Source of the DNA: Campylobacteraceae bacterium UBA1877
GTDB lineage: Bacteria; Campylobacterota; Campylobacteria; Campylobacterales; Campylobacteraceae
DNA: 13,914 nucleotides
NCBI GenBank assembly: GCA_002352945.1
Contig: DDHL01000083.1
Location: 57,303-71,216 of the forward strand
Direction: 5' to 3'
The notes beneath the pieces were generated by a model that had not been told where the DNA came from, searched no databases, and worked only from the letters and a program-made list of their open reading frames with translations. This document shows positions 6,615 to 13,914 of the stretch, in pieces. Every line of letters begins with the position of its first letter. The first letter of the stretch is position 1. A program made the position numbers and the translations under genes.

Positions 6615-7604
6615 TTAAATTGGCATTACGCGGATAGCATCAGAGAGCTTCTCGCGCAATATCGATTCAATGGCATATAAAGTCCCGCTAGAGCTGCTAG
6701 CGCATCCATTACATGCTCCAAGGTATCTGATGTATATATCTATATTTTTTCCATCATTTTTAATATCAATAATTTCTAAATTTCCCCCATCCATGACAAG
6801 CATAGGACGGATTTCTGCATCGATAACCTCTTCAACCATTTTAAGCTGGCCTACTACGGTCAAATCCTCAAATGGTGTCTGGCTGGCGCTTCCTGCAATT
6901 TTTGCATCAGCTTGCGCTTTAAGCTTTTCTTGTTCCATCTCTGCGCGAGTATCTCGCAAGATATCTACTAGATAGTGCTCCCTTTCCTCATGGCCACCTG
7001 GTTTGATACACGATTTACAAAAACCGCCGGCTTTTGTATAGTTTGTAATCTCTTCAATGGTTTTTAAATCATTGATTTTAATCACCTCTTTAATGGTGCC
7101 AAGGCTAACCCTTGCACACTCACAAACGATGATGTCATCTTCAAAATCTTCAGGATTTACACCCTTATAAGATGCCGCTGCTGCTTTAATAACATCATAT
7201 GCCATAACAGAACAGTGCATCTTTTGTGGCGGAACGGCAGGTGTGTCTGGATCATCACGCATTGCCCGTTCTACATCGATATTTGTAATCTTAACCGCTT
7301 CATCTACGGTTTTGCCTTTGCAAAGTTCTGCCATAGTGTCAGAGCTTGCAATGGCAGTACCACAGCCAAAGCTTTTAAATTTAGCGTCTTTAATGACATC
7401 GGTTTTTTCATCTACAACCCAATAAAGACGCACAGCATCTCCACACGATTCGGCGCCAAAATCAGCAATAACTAGCTTACCGCCCATAGCGGCAGCTTGC
7501 TCCTCGGTGATTTCGCCCATATTGCGTGGATTGTTCATCAATTCTTGTACTTTTTGGCTATATTCCTCCCAAATGGAGCCGCCAATGAGACTATTTTTTC
7601 CCAT
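6615..7604 (-). CDS. nifU: NifU, three-domain Fe-S cluster scaffold protein
   Basis: A 329-residue protein with the full NifU layout. The N-terminal IscU-like scaffold (about 10-150) has cluster ligands C54, C81 and C131 and the run FGAESCGDAVRLYW. A central BFD-like [2Fe-2S] domain has C161, C163, C196 and C199 (CECARVS, FCKSC). A charged linker (about 215-245) leads to the C-terminal Nfu domain with C298-x2-C301 (ACNGCAS). It receives sulfur from NifS, builds clusters and passes them to client proteins. The sequence is very close to Helicobacter NifU as I remember it; in such bacteria NifSU is the housekeeping system rather than a nitrogen-fixation one. It lies 11 bp after nifS with an AAGGA ribosome site. 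The many Fe-S proteins in this window, including the two radical SAM proteins and the ferredoxin, are plausible clients. Confidence 0.96.
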   Translation of the reverse strand: MGKNSLIGGSIWEEYSQKVQELMNNPRNMGEITEEQAAAMGGKLVIADFGAESCGDAVRLYWVVDEKTDVIKDAKFKSFGCGTAIASSDTMAELCKGKTVDEAVKITNIDVERAMRDDPDTPAVPPQKMHCSVMAYDVIKAAAASYKGVNPEDFEDDIIVCECARVSLGTIKEVIKINDLKTIEEITNYTKAGGFCKSCIKPGGHEEREHYLVDILRDTRAEMEQEKLKAQADAKIAGSASQTPFEDLTVVGQLKMVEEVIDAEIRPMLVMDGGNLEIIDIKNDGKNIDIYIRYLGACNGCASSSSGTLYAIESILREKLSDAIRVMPI

Positions 7605-7615
7605 AATTAATCCTT

Positions 7616-8845
<1,230 letters not shown>

Positions 8846-8871
8846 TTATCTTAATTACTTTACTGAATAGT

Positions 8872-8877
8872 ATGATA
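8872..8877 (-). promoter_or_regulatory. Candidate -10 element for nifS-nifU
   Basis: On the minus strand this reads TATCAT, five of six matches to the -10 consensus, preceded by TTTTG. No strong -35 is seen, which is common in Campylobacterota promoters. It would start transcription about 60 bp before the nifS ATG, placing the inverted repeat in the early transcribed region. Confidence 0.3.
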
Positions 8878-8895
8878 CAAAACATTAAAAACACT

Positions 8896-10221
8896 TTAAC
8901 CAGAATTATTAGGCTTTGAGAAAATATTTTCCAAAGCCTTTATACTCTCTTTAAATGGGACTATTTCATTGGAATTTTGCTGCATAAACTGTTCCATCTG
9001 TTTGCGTTTTTGGATTGCTAAATCCAAATCTTTATCACTCCCTTTTTGATACGCACCAATTCGCAATAAAATTTCATTATCTTTAATTATAGAGTAAAAT
9101 CGCCTAAACTGAGTAGCATATTGTTTATGATTTGGAGTGATTACATCATCCATGACCCTAGATGCACTATTTTGAATATTAATTGGAGGATATATTCCAA
9201 GATCAACTAGCTCCCGGCTTAAAACTATATGTCCATCAAGAATACTTCGACTCTGATCGGCAATGGGATCACTCATGTCATCACCCTCAACTAAAACTGT
9301 AAAAAATGCTGTAATTGAGCCTTTGCCCTCTTCTTTTCCAGCCCTTTCCATTAGCTGAGGTAAGAGGGTAAGCACTGAGGGTGGATAGCCTTTTGAGGTA
9401 GGAGGCTCTCCTAGCGCTAAGCCAATTTCACGCTGTGCCATTGCAAATCTTGTTACAGAATCCATTAAAAAAAGGACATCTTTGCCTTGGTCCTTAAAAT
9501 ATTCAGCTATACTCATAGCAGTAAATGCGCCATATTTTCGCATAAGAGGTGAATCATCGCTTGTTGCTACAACCAAGACCGTATTTGTTAAATCTCCACC
9601 TAGATTTTTTTGTATAAATTCAGGAACTTCACGACCCCGTTCACCAATGAGAGCAACAACTTTAACCGGTGCGTTTGAGCCTCTTACTATCATTCCCATA
9701 AGGGTTGATTTGCCAACCCCGCTGCCAGCAAAGATACCAACCTTTTGTCCCTTGCCACATGTCAACAGACCATCAATTGTTTTAACTCCAACTTCAAATG
9801 GAGCATTAATAAGCCCTCTTTTGAGAGCATCAAGGGGAGGTTTGATAATGGAAGTAAGCGTTGTATTTTCTAATGGACCCTTTCCATCCTTTGGGCGCAC
9901 AAAAGGGTCAACAACCCTTCCAAGCAAAGACTCTCCTACAGGAATTGCCATGCCTTGTTCGTTGATATAGACTCTATCACCCGCTTTAAATCCCTCAACA
10001 AAGCCAAAGGGTGAGATAAAAAAAGATGAGCCTTTAATTTCAGTTACCATCCCAAGCTCAGTGCGTAGGGAGTCTTTGGAAACAAGTTTGACAATATCTC
10101 CAATACTAGGACGCAATCCACCCGCCTCAATAGTGGTTGCGCTAATATTAGTTATTGTTCCAAAAACTGAAGAGAGTGAAGCACCGCTTTTGAGTTTTGA
10201 TTTGAGGCGAATAAGACTCAT
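8896..10221 (-). CDS. fliI: FliI, flagellar protein-export ATPase
   Basis: A 441-residue member of the F1/type III secretion ATPase family that powers export of flagellar subunits at the membrane-associated export gate. It shows an N-terminal beta-barrel region (to about 95), Walker A AGSGVGKST (165-173), catalytic E194 in GERGREVPE, a Walker B strand DVLFLMDS (248-255) with D254, and the ATPase signature PPSVLTLLPQLMERAG. The run SASRVMDD carries the probable arginine finger. Length and motif set fit FliI, and flagellar FliI is more likely than a virulence-type paralogue because no other type III genes are present. Its ATG touches the folE stop codon with no gap, so it is cotranscribed with and probably translationally coupled to folE. 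It implies a flagellated organism. Confidence 0.95.
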   Translation of the reverse strand: MSLIRLKSKLKSGASLSSVFGTITNISATTIEAGGLRPSIGDIVKLVSKDSLRTELGMVTEIKGSSFFISPFGFVEGFKAGDRVYINEQGMAIPVGESLLGRVVDPFVRPKDGKGPLENTTLTSIIKPPLDALKRGLINAPFEVGVKTIDGLLTCGKGQKVGIFAGSGVGKSTLMGMIVRGSNAPVKVVALIGERGREVPEFIQKNLGGDLTNTVLVVATSDDSPLMRKYGAFTAMSIAEYFKDQGKDVLFLMDSVTRFAMAQREIGLALGEPPTSKGYPPSVLTLLPQLMERAGKEEGKGSITAFFTVLVEGDDMSDPIADQSRSILDGHIVLSRELVDLGIYPPINIQNSASRVMDDVITPNHKQYATQFRRFYSIIKDNEILLRIGAYQKGSDKDLDLAIQKRKQMEQFMQQNSNEIVPFKESIKALENIFSKPNNSG

Positions 10222-10800
10222 TTAATAGCGTGCTCCTTGTGGAGAGTTTATAAGGGCAAAAAATTCACGGCGTGTGTCAGTATTTTTTATAAAGAGTCCG
10301 CGTAGTGCTGAAGTTGTTGTAGCTGAATTTATCTTTTCAACCCCTCGCATCTCCATGCACATATGACGGGCTTGCAAAACCACTCCAACGCCTTTTGGCT
10401 CAATAACCTCATCAATTGCCTGGGCGATCTGCTCGGTTAACTGTTCTTGAATCTGCAGTCGCCTTGCAAAAATGTTGACCATTCTTGGAATTTTTGATAA
10501 CCCTACAACTTTTCCATTGGGAATGTAGGCCACATGGGCTCTTCCAATTATGGGCAAAAGATGGTGCTCGCACAAAGAGTAAAACTCAATATCTCGAATT
10601 AAAACCATCTCATTATTTGAGCTTTCAAAGAGAGCATCACCTAAAATCTGTTTTGGATCTTGATGGTACCCTTGTGTCATAAACTCAAAAGCTTTTTGAA
10701 CCCTTTGGGGGGTTTTAATTAGTCCTTCCCGATTAGGGTCTTCGCCAATTTGTTCTAATATAGTCGTAACGGCCGACTTGAATATTTCAGGATTTCTCAT
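10222..10800 (-). CDS. folE: GTP cyclohydrolase I (FolE, type IA)
   Basis: A 192-residue enzyme converting GTP to 7,8-dihydroneopterin triphosphate, the first step of folate and, in many bacteria, queuosine synthesis. The zinc ligands are C77 and H80 in SLCEHHLLP and C148 in [11 protein letters not shown]79 is the expected catalytic histidine. [23 protein letters not shown] (86-108) is the family core. The length suits a bacterial FolE with a short N-terminus. The ATG has AGGAG close upstream in the leader. It is the first gene of a folE-fliI pair with directly abutting stop and start codons. It diverges from the CytX-like gene, sharing a 121-bp promoter region. Confidence 0.96.
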   Translation of the reverse strand: MRNPEIFKSAVTTILEQIGEDPNREGLIKTPQRVQKAFEFMTQGYHQDPKQILGDALFESSNNEMVLIRDIEFYSLCEHHLLPIIGRAHVAYIPNGKVVGLSKIPRMVNIFARRLQIQEQLTEQIAQAIDEVIEPKGVGVVLQARHMCMEMRGVEKINSATTTSALRGLFIKNTDTRREFFALINSPQGARY

Positions 10801-10822
10801 AAGCTCCTCTTTAAAGTGAACA

Positions 10823-10828
10823 ATTGTA
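10823..10828 (-). promoter_or_regulatory. Candidate -10 element for folE-fliI
   Basis: The minus strand reads TACAAT here, 22 bp before the folE ATG, five of six matches to the -10 consensus. No convincing -35 box is visible. Confidence 0.35.
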
Positions 10829-10859
10829 ACTCACTCTTCCTTTTTGCTTGATAAAAGGG

Positions 10860-10865
10860 TATACT
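10860..10865 (+). promoter_or_regulatory. Candidate -10 element for the CytX-like transporter gene
   Basis: TATACT lies 56 bp before the start codon and matches five of six bases of the -10 consensus. No well-spaced -35 box is seen. The leader between it and the ATG holds the palindrome at 10896-10905 and the ribosome site AAGGAG at 10911-10916. No thiamine pyrophosphate riboswitch is recognisable. Confidence 0.35.
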
Positions 10866-10895
10866 TTTTACCTTCAATATGGTAATTCAAACCCC

Positions 10896-10905
10896 TTACA
10901 TGTAA
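10896..10905. repeat. TTACATGTAA palindrome in the folE / transporter intergenic region
   Basis: The only intergenic copy. It lies 5 bp before the AAGGAG ribosome site of the transporter gene. It could be an operator or simply a member of the dispersed palindrome family. Confidence 0.5.
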
Positions 10906-10921
10906 ACAAAAAGGAGTTAAG

Positions 10922-12145
10922 ATGGACTCGTCGAACGGGACTTTGAGTAATCTATCCCTCGTTGCTTTATGGTTTGGAGCTTCAGTTTCAATTGCGGAGA
11001 TTATGACTGGAGGAGTTTTGGCCCCTATGGGCTTTAGCACAGCTTTTGTTGGAATCGTTCTTGGTCATTTGATTGGCGGATTCTTACTTTATGCTGGGGG
11101 ATTGCTTGGTGGGTATATGAAAGTGCCCTCAATGGTTTGTACCCAAGCTGCTTTTGGAAAGGGCGGTTCGTGGCTTTTTGCTATTTTAAACATATTGCAG
11201 CTCATTGGCTGGCCAGCCATTATGATTATAGTGGGTTCACAAGCTGCTGATACAATCAGCGTGCAGGCTTTTGGAATAAGTGCACCGACTGTATGGACAC
11301 TAGCTCTTGGGGGAGCAATTATAGCTTGGATTGCTCTTGGTCAAGCTGGCTTTTCTAAGCTCAATGTTGTTGCAGTAGGATTGCTTTTTGGTTTAAGTGT
11401 CATACTAGGTTTTATAGTTTTAGGTGAAGATGCAGTTTACGCACCTGTTAAGAGCGATCAAAGCTTAAGTGCTGGTTTAGCCCTAGAGCTTAGCATCATT
11501 ATGCCCCTTTCTTGGCTGCCTCTTATTGCAGATTATACATGTAAAGCAAGTAAGCCAAAAAAAGGAGCTCTATTTAGTGCTATAAGCTATACAGTTGGGA
11601 GTATTTTGATGTATGTCATCGGTCTTGGTGCTGCAATTTACTCTGGAAGTGCTGATCCTTCCCAAATGCTTCTAGCTGCAAATTTAGGACTATTTGCACT
11701 CTTAATTGTAATCCTTTCAACAGTTACTACAACCTTTATGGATGCATACTCAGCAGGTGTAAGCACCCTTGCTCTATTTCCAAAACTCAATGCCCGCAAT
11801 GTAGCAATTGTGATGGCAACAATTGGACTTGTGCTTGCTCTTTGGGTTCCAATGCAGCAGTATGAGCACTTTTTATACGCTATTGGATCAGTTTTTGGCC
11901 CGCTTTTTGCAATTGTATTGAGCGATTTTTATCTTTTTAAAAATAGGATTATTGATCCAAAACTGCTTTTACATGTAAATGGAGTAATTGCATGGGTTAT
12001 TGGAGTTATTGCATATTATGTATTTCAAGGATTGGATTGGAGTATAGGTGCGGTTTTACCAGCCATGGTAGCAACAGCTATTATCTATATTTTGGTTAAA
12101 AAATTTTTGCCAAAATGGAATATAGCAGCTAAGCAAACCGTTTAG
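10922..12145 (+). CDS. NCS1-family transporter, CytX-like (putative hydroxymethylpyrimidine or cytosine permease)
   Basis: A 407-residue, highly hydrophobic protein with about twelve predicted membrane helices. The N-terminal region ALWFGASVSIAEIMTG (15-30), the following LAPMGF and the segment ILNILQLIGWPAIMI fit the CytX branch of the nucleobase:cation symporter-1 family, proposed to import the thiamine precursor hydroxymethylpyrimidine. Cytosine permease (CodB) is the close alternative, and substrate cannot be settled from motifs. CytX genes elsewhere are often preceded by a thiamine riboswitch or sit with thiamine genes; neither is seen here. The ATG has AAGGAG (10911-10916) 5 bp upstream. 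The gene diverges from folE and stands apart from tig by 82 bp with a promoter, so it may be a single-gene unit. Confidence 0.82.
   Translation: MDSSNGTLSNLSLVALWFGASVSIAEIMTGGVLAPMGFSTAFVGIVLGHLIGGFLLYAGGLLGGYMKVPSMVCTQAAFGKGGSWLFAILNILQLIGWPAIMIIVGSQAADTISVQAFGISAPTVWTLALGGAIIAWIALGQAGFSKLNVVAVGLLFGLSVILGFIVLGEDAVYAPVKSDQSLSAGLALELSIIMPLSWLPLIADYTCKASKPKKGALFSAISYTVGSILMYVIGLGAAIYSGSADPSQMLLAANLGLFALLIVILSTVTTTFMDAYSAGVSTLALFPKLNARNVAIVMATIGLVLALWVPMQQYEHFLYAIGSVFGPLFAIVLSDFYLFKNRIIDPKLLLHVNGVIAWVIGVIAYYVFQGLDWSIGAVLPAMVATAIIYILVKKFLPKWNIAAKQTV
11968..11979. repeat. TTTACATGTAAA palindrome inside the transporter gene
   Basis: A 12-bp perfect palindrome coding for LHVN. A shorter TACATGTA copy lies at 11536-11543 in the same gene, in the TCK frame. 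Confidence 0.5.
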
Positions 12146-12155
12146 TTTAGGTGCT

Positions 12156-12171
12156 GATAATGGCTATTATC
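12156..12171. repeat. Small hairpin between the transporter gene and tig
   Basis: GATAAT and ATTATC form a perfect 6-bp stem around the loop GGCT, starting 10 bp after the transporter stop codon. The stem is AT-rich and no T-run follows directly, so it is a poor intrinsic terminator. It lies 21 bp upstream of the tig -10 and could instead be an operator. Confidence 0.3.
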
Positions 12172-12189
12172 GTCAAATAAGCAAAATTT

Positions 12190-12198
12190 TGGTATATT
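12190..12198 (+). promoter_or_regulatory. Extended -10 promoter element for tig-clpP
   Basis: TGG followed by TATATT (12193-12198) fits an extended -10 element (TGN-TATAAT), preceded by a T-rich run, as is usual for promoters in this phylum. The tig ATG lies 29 bp downstream with AAAGGGA just before it. Confidence 0.5.
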
Positions 12199-12227
12199 CA
12201 TAAAAAATTTTTAATTAAAGGGATTCT

Positions 12228-13541
12228 ATGGAAATGAAGGCAACCATGCTAAACGGTGCCAATGCAACAGCTGCAGTAGTTATTGGCAATGACATACTAA
12301 AACAAAAACAGGATAAGATTGCCCGATCTGTGGCTAAAGACGCTCGAATTGATGGTTTCCGTCCTGGCAAAGTTCCTTTGCCAGTTATTATGAAGCGTTT
12401 TGGAGAGAAGATTAAACAAGATGCTGAGCAAGAGGCACTCCAAGGAGTTTTTACCGATTCACTCAAAGCATTGGATAAAGAGGCTAAAGATGTTGTTGGA
12501 GAGCCTCAAGTTACGAAATTTGATAGAACTGATGATGGAATTGATGTGGAGATTAAAATCTCTTTTAGACCAACAATCAATACCGAAGGTTATGAAGAGT
12601 GTATTCCAGACTACTCAACTCCTCGCGTTACTAAAAAGGAGATTGGAGAGCGAACTGCCAAACTTCTTGAAATGGTAGCGCCACTGGTAAAAGTCGAAGA
12701 AGATCGCGGACTTGAAAAAGGCGATATGGCATTGTTTGATTTTGAAGGCTTTATCGATGATGAGCCATTTGAGGGTGGCAAGGCTGAGAAATATACCTTA
12801 GAAATTGGAAGTGGCCAGTTTATACCTGGATTTGAAGATGGAATGCTTGGTCTTAAAGCTGGTGAATCTCGCGATGTGGAAGTAGAGTTTCCAAAAGATT
12901 ATAATGCAGAGCATCTAGCTGGTAAAAAAGCAGTTTTTAGAGTCTTATTGCATGAAATTCAACGCAAAGAGGTTCCAGAAACTCCTGATGAAGATATGTT
13001 AAAACGTCTACTTCCTGGTGAAGAAGAGGTAAGTGTTGAGCTTTTAGACTCTCGAGTTAAAGAGCAAATTAGAAGCGAAAAACTCTCAAAACTCTACAAT
13101 GAAGAGTTAAAGCCAAAATTTATCGAGGCAGTTGTTGAAAAGTTGGAGTTTGATCTGCCAGAAAATATTGTAGAGCAAGAGATTGATATGCAATTTCGCA
13201 ATGCGTGGGGAAGTTTAGAAGAAAAAGAGATTGAAGAGTTTAAAACTAACCCAGAAAAAGTGCAAGAAAAACGAGAAACATTCCGTCAAGAGGCAGAAAA
13301 AAGCGTTAAGCTTACCTTTATCGTTGATGAACTTGCTAAAATAAATGGCATCAGTGTTAGCGACCAAGAGGTTATGCAAGTGCTTTATTATGAGGCGATG
13401 CAGCAAGGTCAAGATCCAAAAGCGTATGTGGAAATGTACCAAAAACAAGGAGTGCTTCCTGCTGTAAAAATGGCTCTTGTTGAAGATAAGCTATTTAATA
13501 AATTATTTGACAAAGAGAATAAAGAAAATAAAGGTAAATAA
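12228..13541 (+). CDS. tig: Trigger factor, ribosome-associated chaperone
   Basis: A 437-residue protein of normal family length. The N-terminal ribosome-binding domain has the signature GFRPGKVP (43-50), which docks at the tunnel exit. The FKBP-type prolyl isomerase domain spans about 163-245 with [15 protein letters not shown] and a core around [16 protein letters not shown] (198-213). The rest is the helical chaperone domain with charged, coil-like stretches. It binds nascent chains as they leave the ribosome. The start at 12228 aligns with the Campylobacter form as I remember it (ME-x-KA near the N-terminus), although ATG 12234 is also in frame. It has its own extended -10 promoter. Its TAA overlaps the clpP ATG by one base, so the chaperone and the protease subunit are made together, a widely conserved pairing. 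Confidence 0.96.
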   Translation: MEMKATMLNGANATAAVVIGNDILKQKQDKIARSVAKDARIDGFRPGKVPLPVIMKRFGEKIKQDAEQEALQGVFTDSLKALDKEAKDVVGEPQVTKFDRTDDGIDVEIKISFRPTINTEGYEECIPDYSTPRVTKKEIGERTAKLLEMVAPLVKVEEDRGLEKGDMALFDFEGFIDDEPFEGGKAEKYTLEIGSGQFIPGFEDGMLGLKAGESRDVEVEFPKDYNAEHLAGKKAVFRVLLHEIQRKEVPETPDEDMLKRLLPGEEEVSVELLDSRVKEQIRSEKLSKLYNEELKPKFIEAVVEKLEFDLPENIVEQEIDMQFRNAWGSLEEKEIEEFKTNPEKVQEKRETFRQEAEKSVKLTFIVDELAKINGISVSDQEVMQVLYYEAMQQGQDPKAYVEMYQKQGVLPAVKMALVEDKLFNKLFDKENKENKGK

Positions 13542-13914
13542 TGAGCTACTACATTCCGTATGTTGTTGAAAAAACTGGCCGTGGTGAGCGAAGTTACGAT
13601 ATATATTCGCGATTACTTAAAGATCGTATCATTATGCTTAGCAGTGAGATCAACGATCAAGTAGCTTCAAGTATTGTGGCTCAGCTTCTATTTTTAGAGG
13701 CTGAGGATCCTGATAAAGATATCTATTTATACATCAACTCCCCAGGCGGCGTAGTTACTAGTGGGTTTAGCATTTATGATACCCTTAACTATATAAAGCC
13801 TGATATTTGTACAATCTGTATCGGTCAAGCAGCCTCAATGGGTGCATTTTTATTAAGCTGCGGCACAAAGGGAAAGCGCTATGCTCTACCTAATGCACGT
13901 ATTATGATCCACCA
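13541..13914 (+). CDS. clpP: ClpP, ATP-dependent protease proteolytic subunit (partial, 3' end cut)
   Basis: The first 124 residues of ClpP are visible before the window ends. The N-terminus reads [26 protein letters not shown]; it is followed by SPGGVV at 67-72, catalytic S99 in [14 protein letters not shown], and catalytic H124 in RIMIH at the very edge. The catalytic aspartate would lie outside. ClpP forms a tetradecameric chamber fed by ClpA/ClpX. The ATG overlaps the tig stop as TAATG, indicating translational coupling. Nothing in the visible part is unusual. Confidence 0.96.
   Translation, partial: MSYYIPYVVEKTGRGERSYDIYSRLLKDRIIMLSSEINDQVASSIVAQLLFLEAEDPDKDIYLYINSPGGVVTSGFSIYDTLNYIKPDICTICIGQAASMGAFLLSCGTKGKRYALPNARIMIH

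Noticed and set aside
9482..9970. A 162-residue plus-strand frame opposite fliI
   Set aside because: It lies entirely within the conserved FliI ATPase core on the other strand and has no family features or suitable ribosome site.
8896..10221. A virulence-type type III secretion ATPase
   Set aside because: No injectisome genes are nearby, and pairing with folE in this neighbourhood fits flagellar FliI of the Campylobacterota.
12156..12171. Intrinsic terminator after the transporter gene
   Set aside because: The stem is only 6 bp and AT-rich, and no T-run follows, so it was listed as a small hairpin instead.

Overview
The window is AT-rich, gene-dense bacterial chromosome and most likely comes from a member of the Campylobacterota (the former Epsilonproteobacteria). 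The case rests on three things: a three-domain NifU and a NifS used as the housekeeping Fe-S assembly pair, as in Helicobacter; a trigger factor whose N-terminus follows the Campylobacter form; and the fliI, folE, tig and clpP genes lying close together. The genus cannot be fixed from this sequence.

Left part, + strand (1-5747). The tail of an unrecognised membrane protein is followed with no gap by a small radical SAM/SPASM protein. After a 57-bp gap carrying two exact 10-bp direct repeats one helical turn apart, a tightly packed block begins. It encodes a HemN/HemW/ChuW-type radical SAM protein, a four-cluster ferredoxin subunit of the PsrB/PhsB/DmsB type, an NrfD/PsrC-type quinone-reactive membrane protein, an OmpR-type response regulator and a sensor histidine kinase. 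Spacings are 15 bp, an 8-bp overlap, 7 bp and an 8-bp overlap, so this is very probably one operon. It looks like an anaerobic redox module with its own two-component control, but no molybdopterin catalytic subunit is visible.

Middle part, - strand (10800 down to 5741). folE and fliI abut exactly (GTP cyclohydrolase I and the flagellar export ATPase). After an 89-bp gap containing an inverted repeat come nifS and nifU. They are followed 22 bp later by a gene for a lone periplasmic Cache-type sensor domain with no output domain. Its stop codon overlaps the histidine kinase stop in convergent orientation.

Right part, + strand (10922-13914). A CytX-like NCS1 transporter gene diverges from folE. 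After an 82-bp gap with a good extended -10 element, tig (trigger factor) overlaps clpP by one base; clpP runs off the window edge.

Most genes are ordinary housekeeping. The parts worth a second look are the radical SAM/ferredoxin/NrfD/two-component operon without a catalytic subunit, the helical-phase direct repeats at its promoter, the orphan Cache sensor facing it, and an over-represented palindrome (TACATGTA) in coding and intergenic DNA. No tRNA, rRNA, CRISPR array, insertion sequence or phage gene was seen, and no stretch longer than 300 bases lacks a gene.
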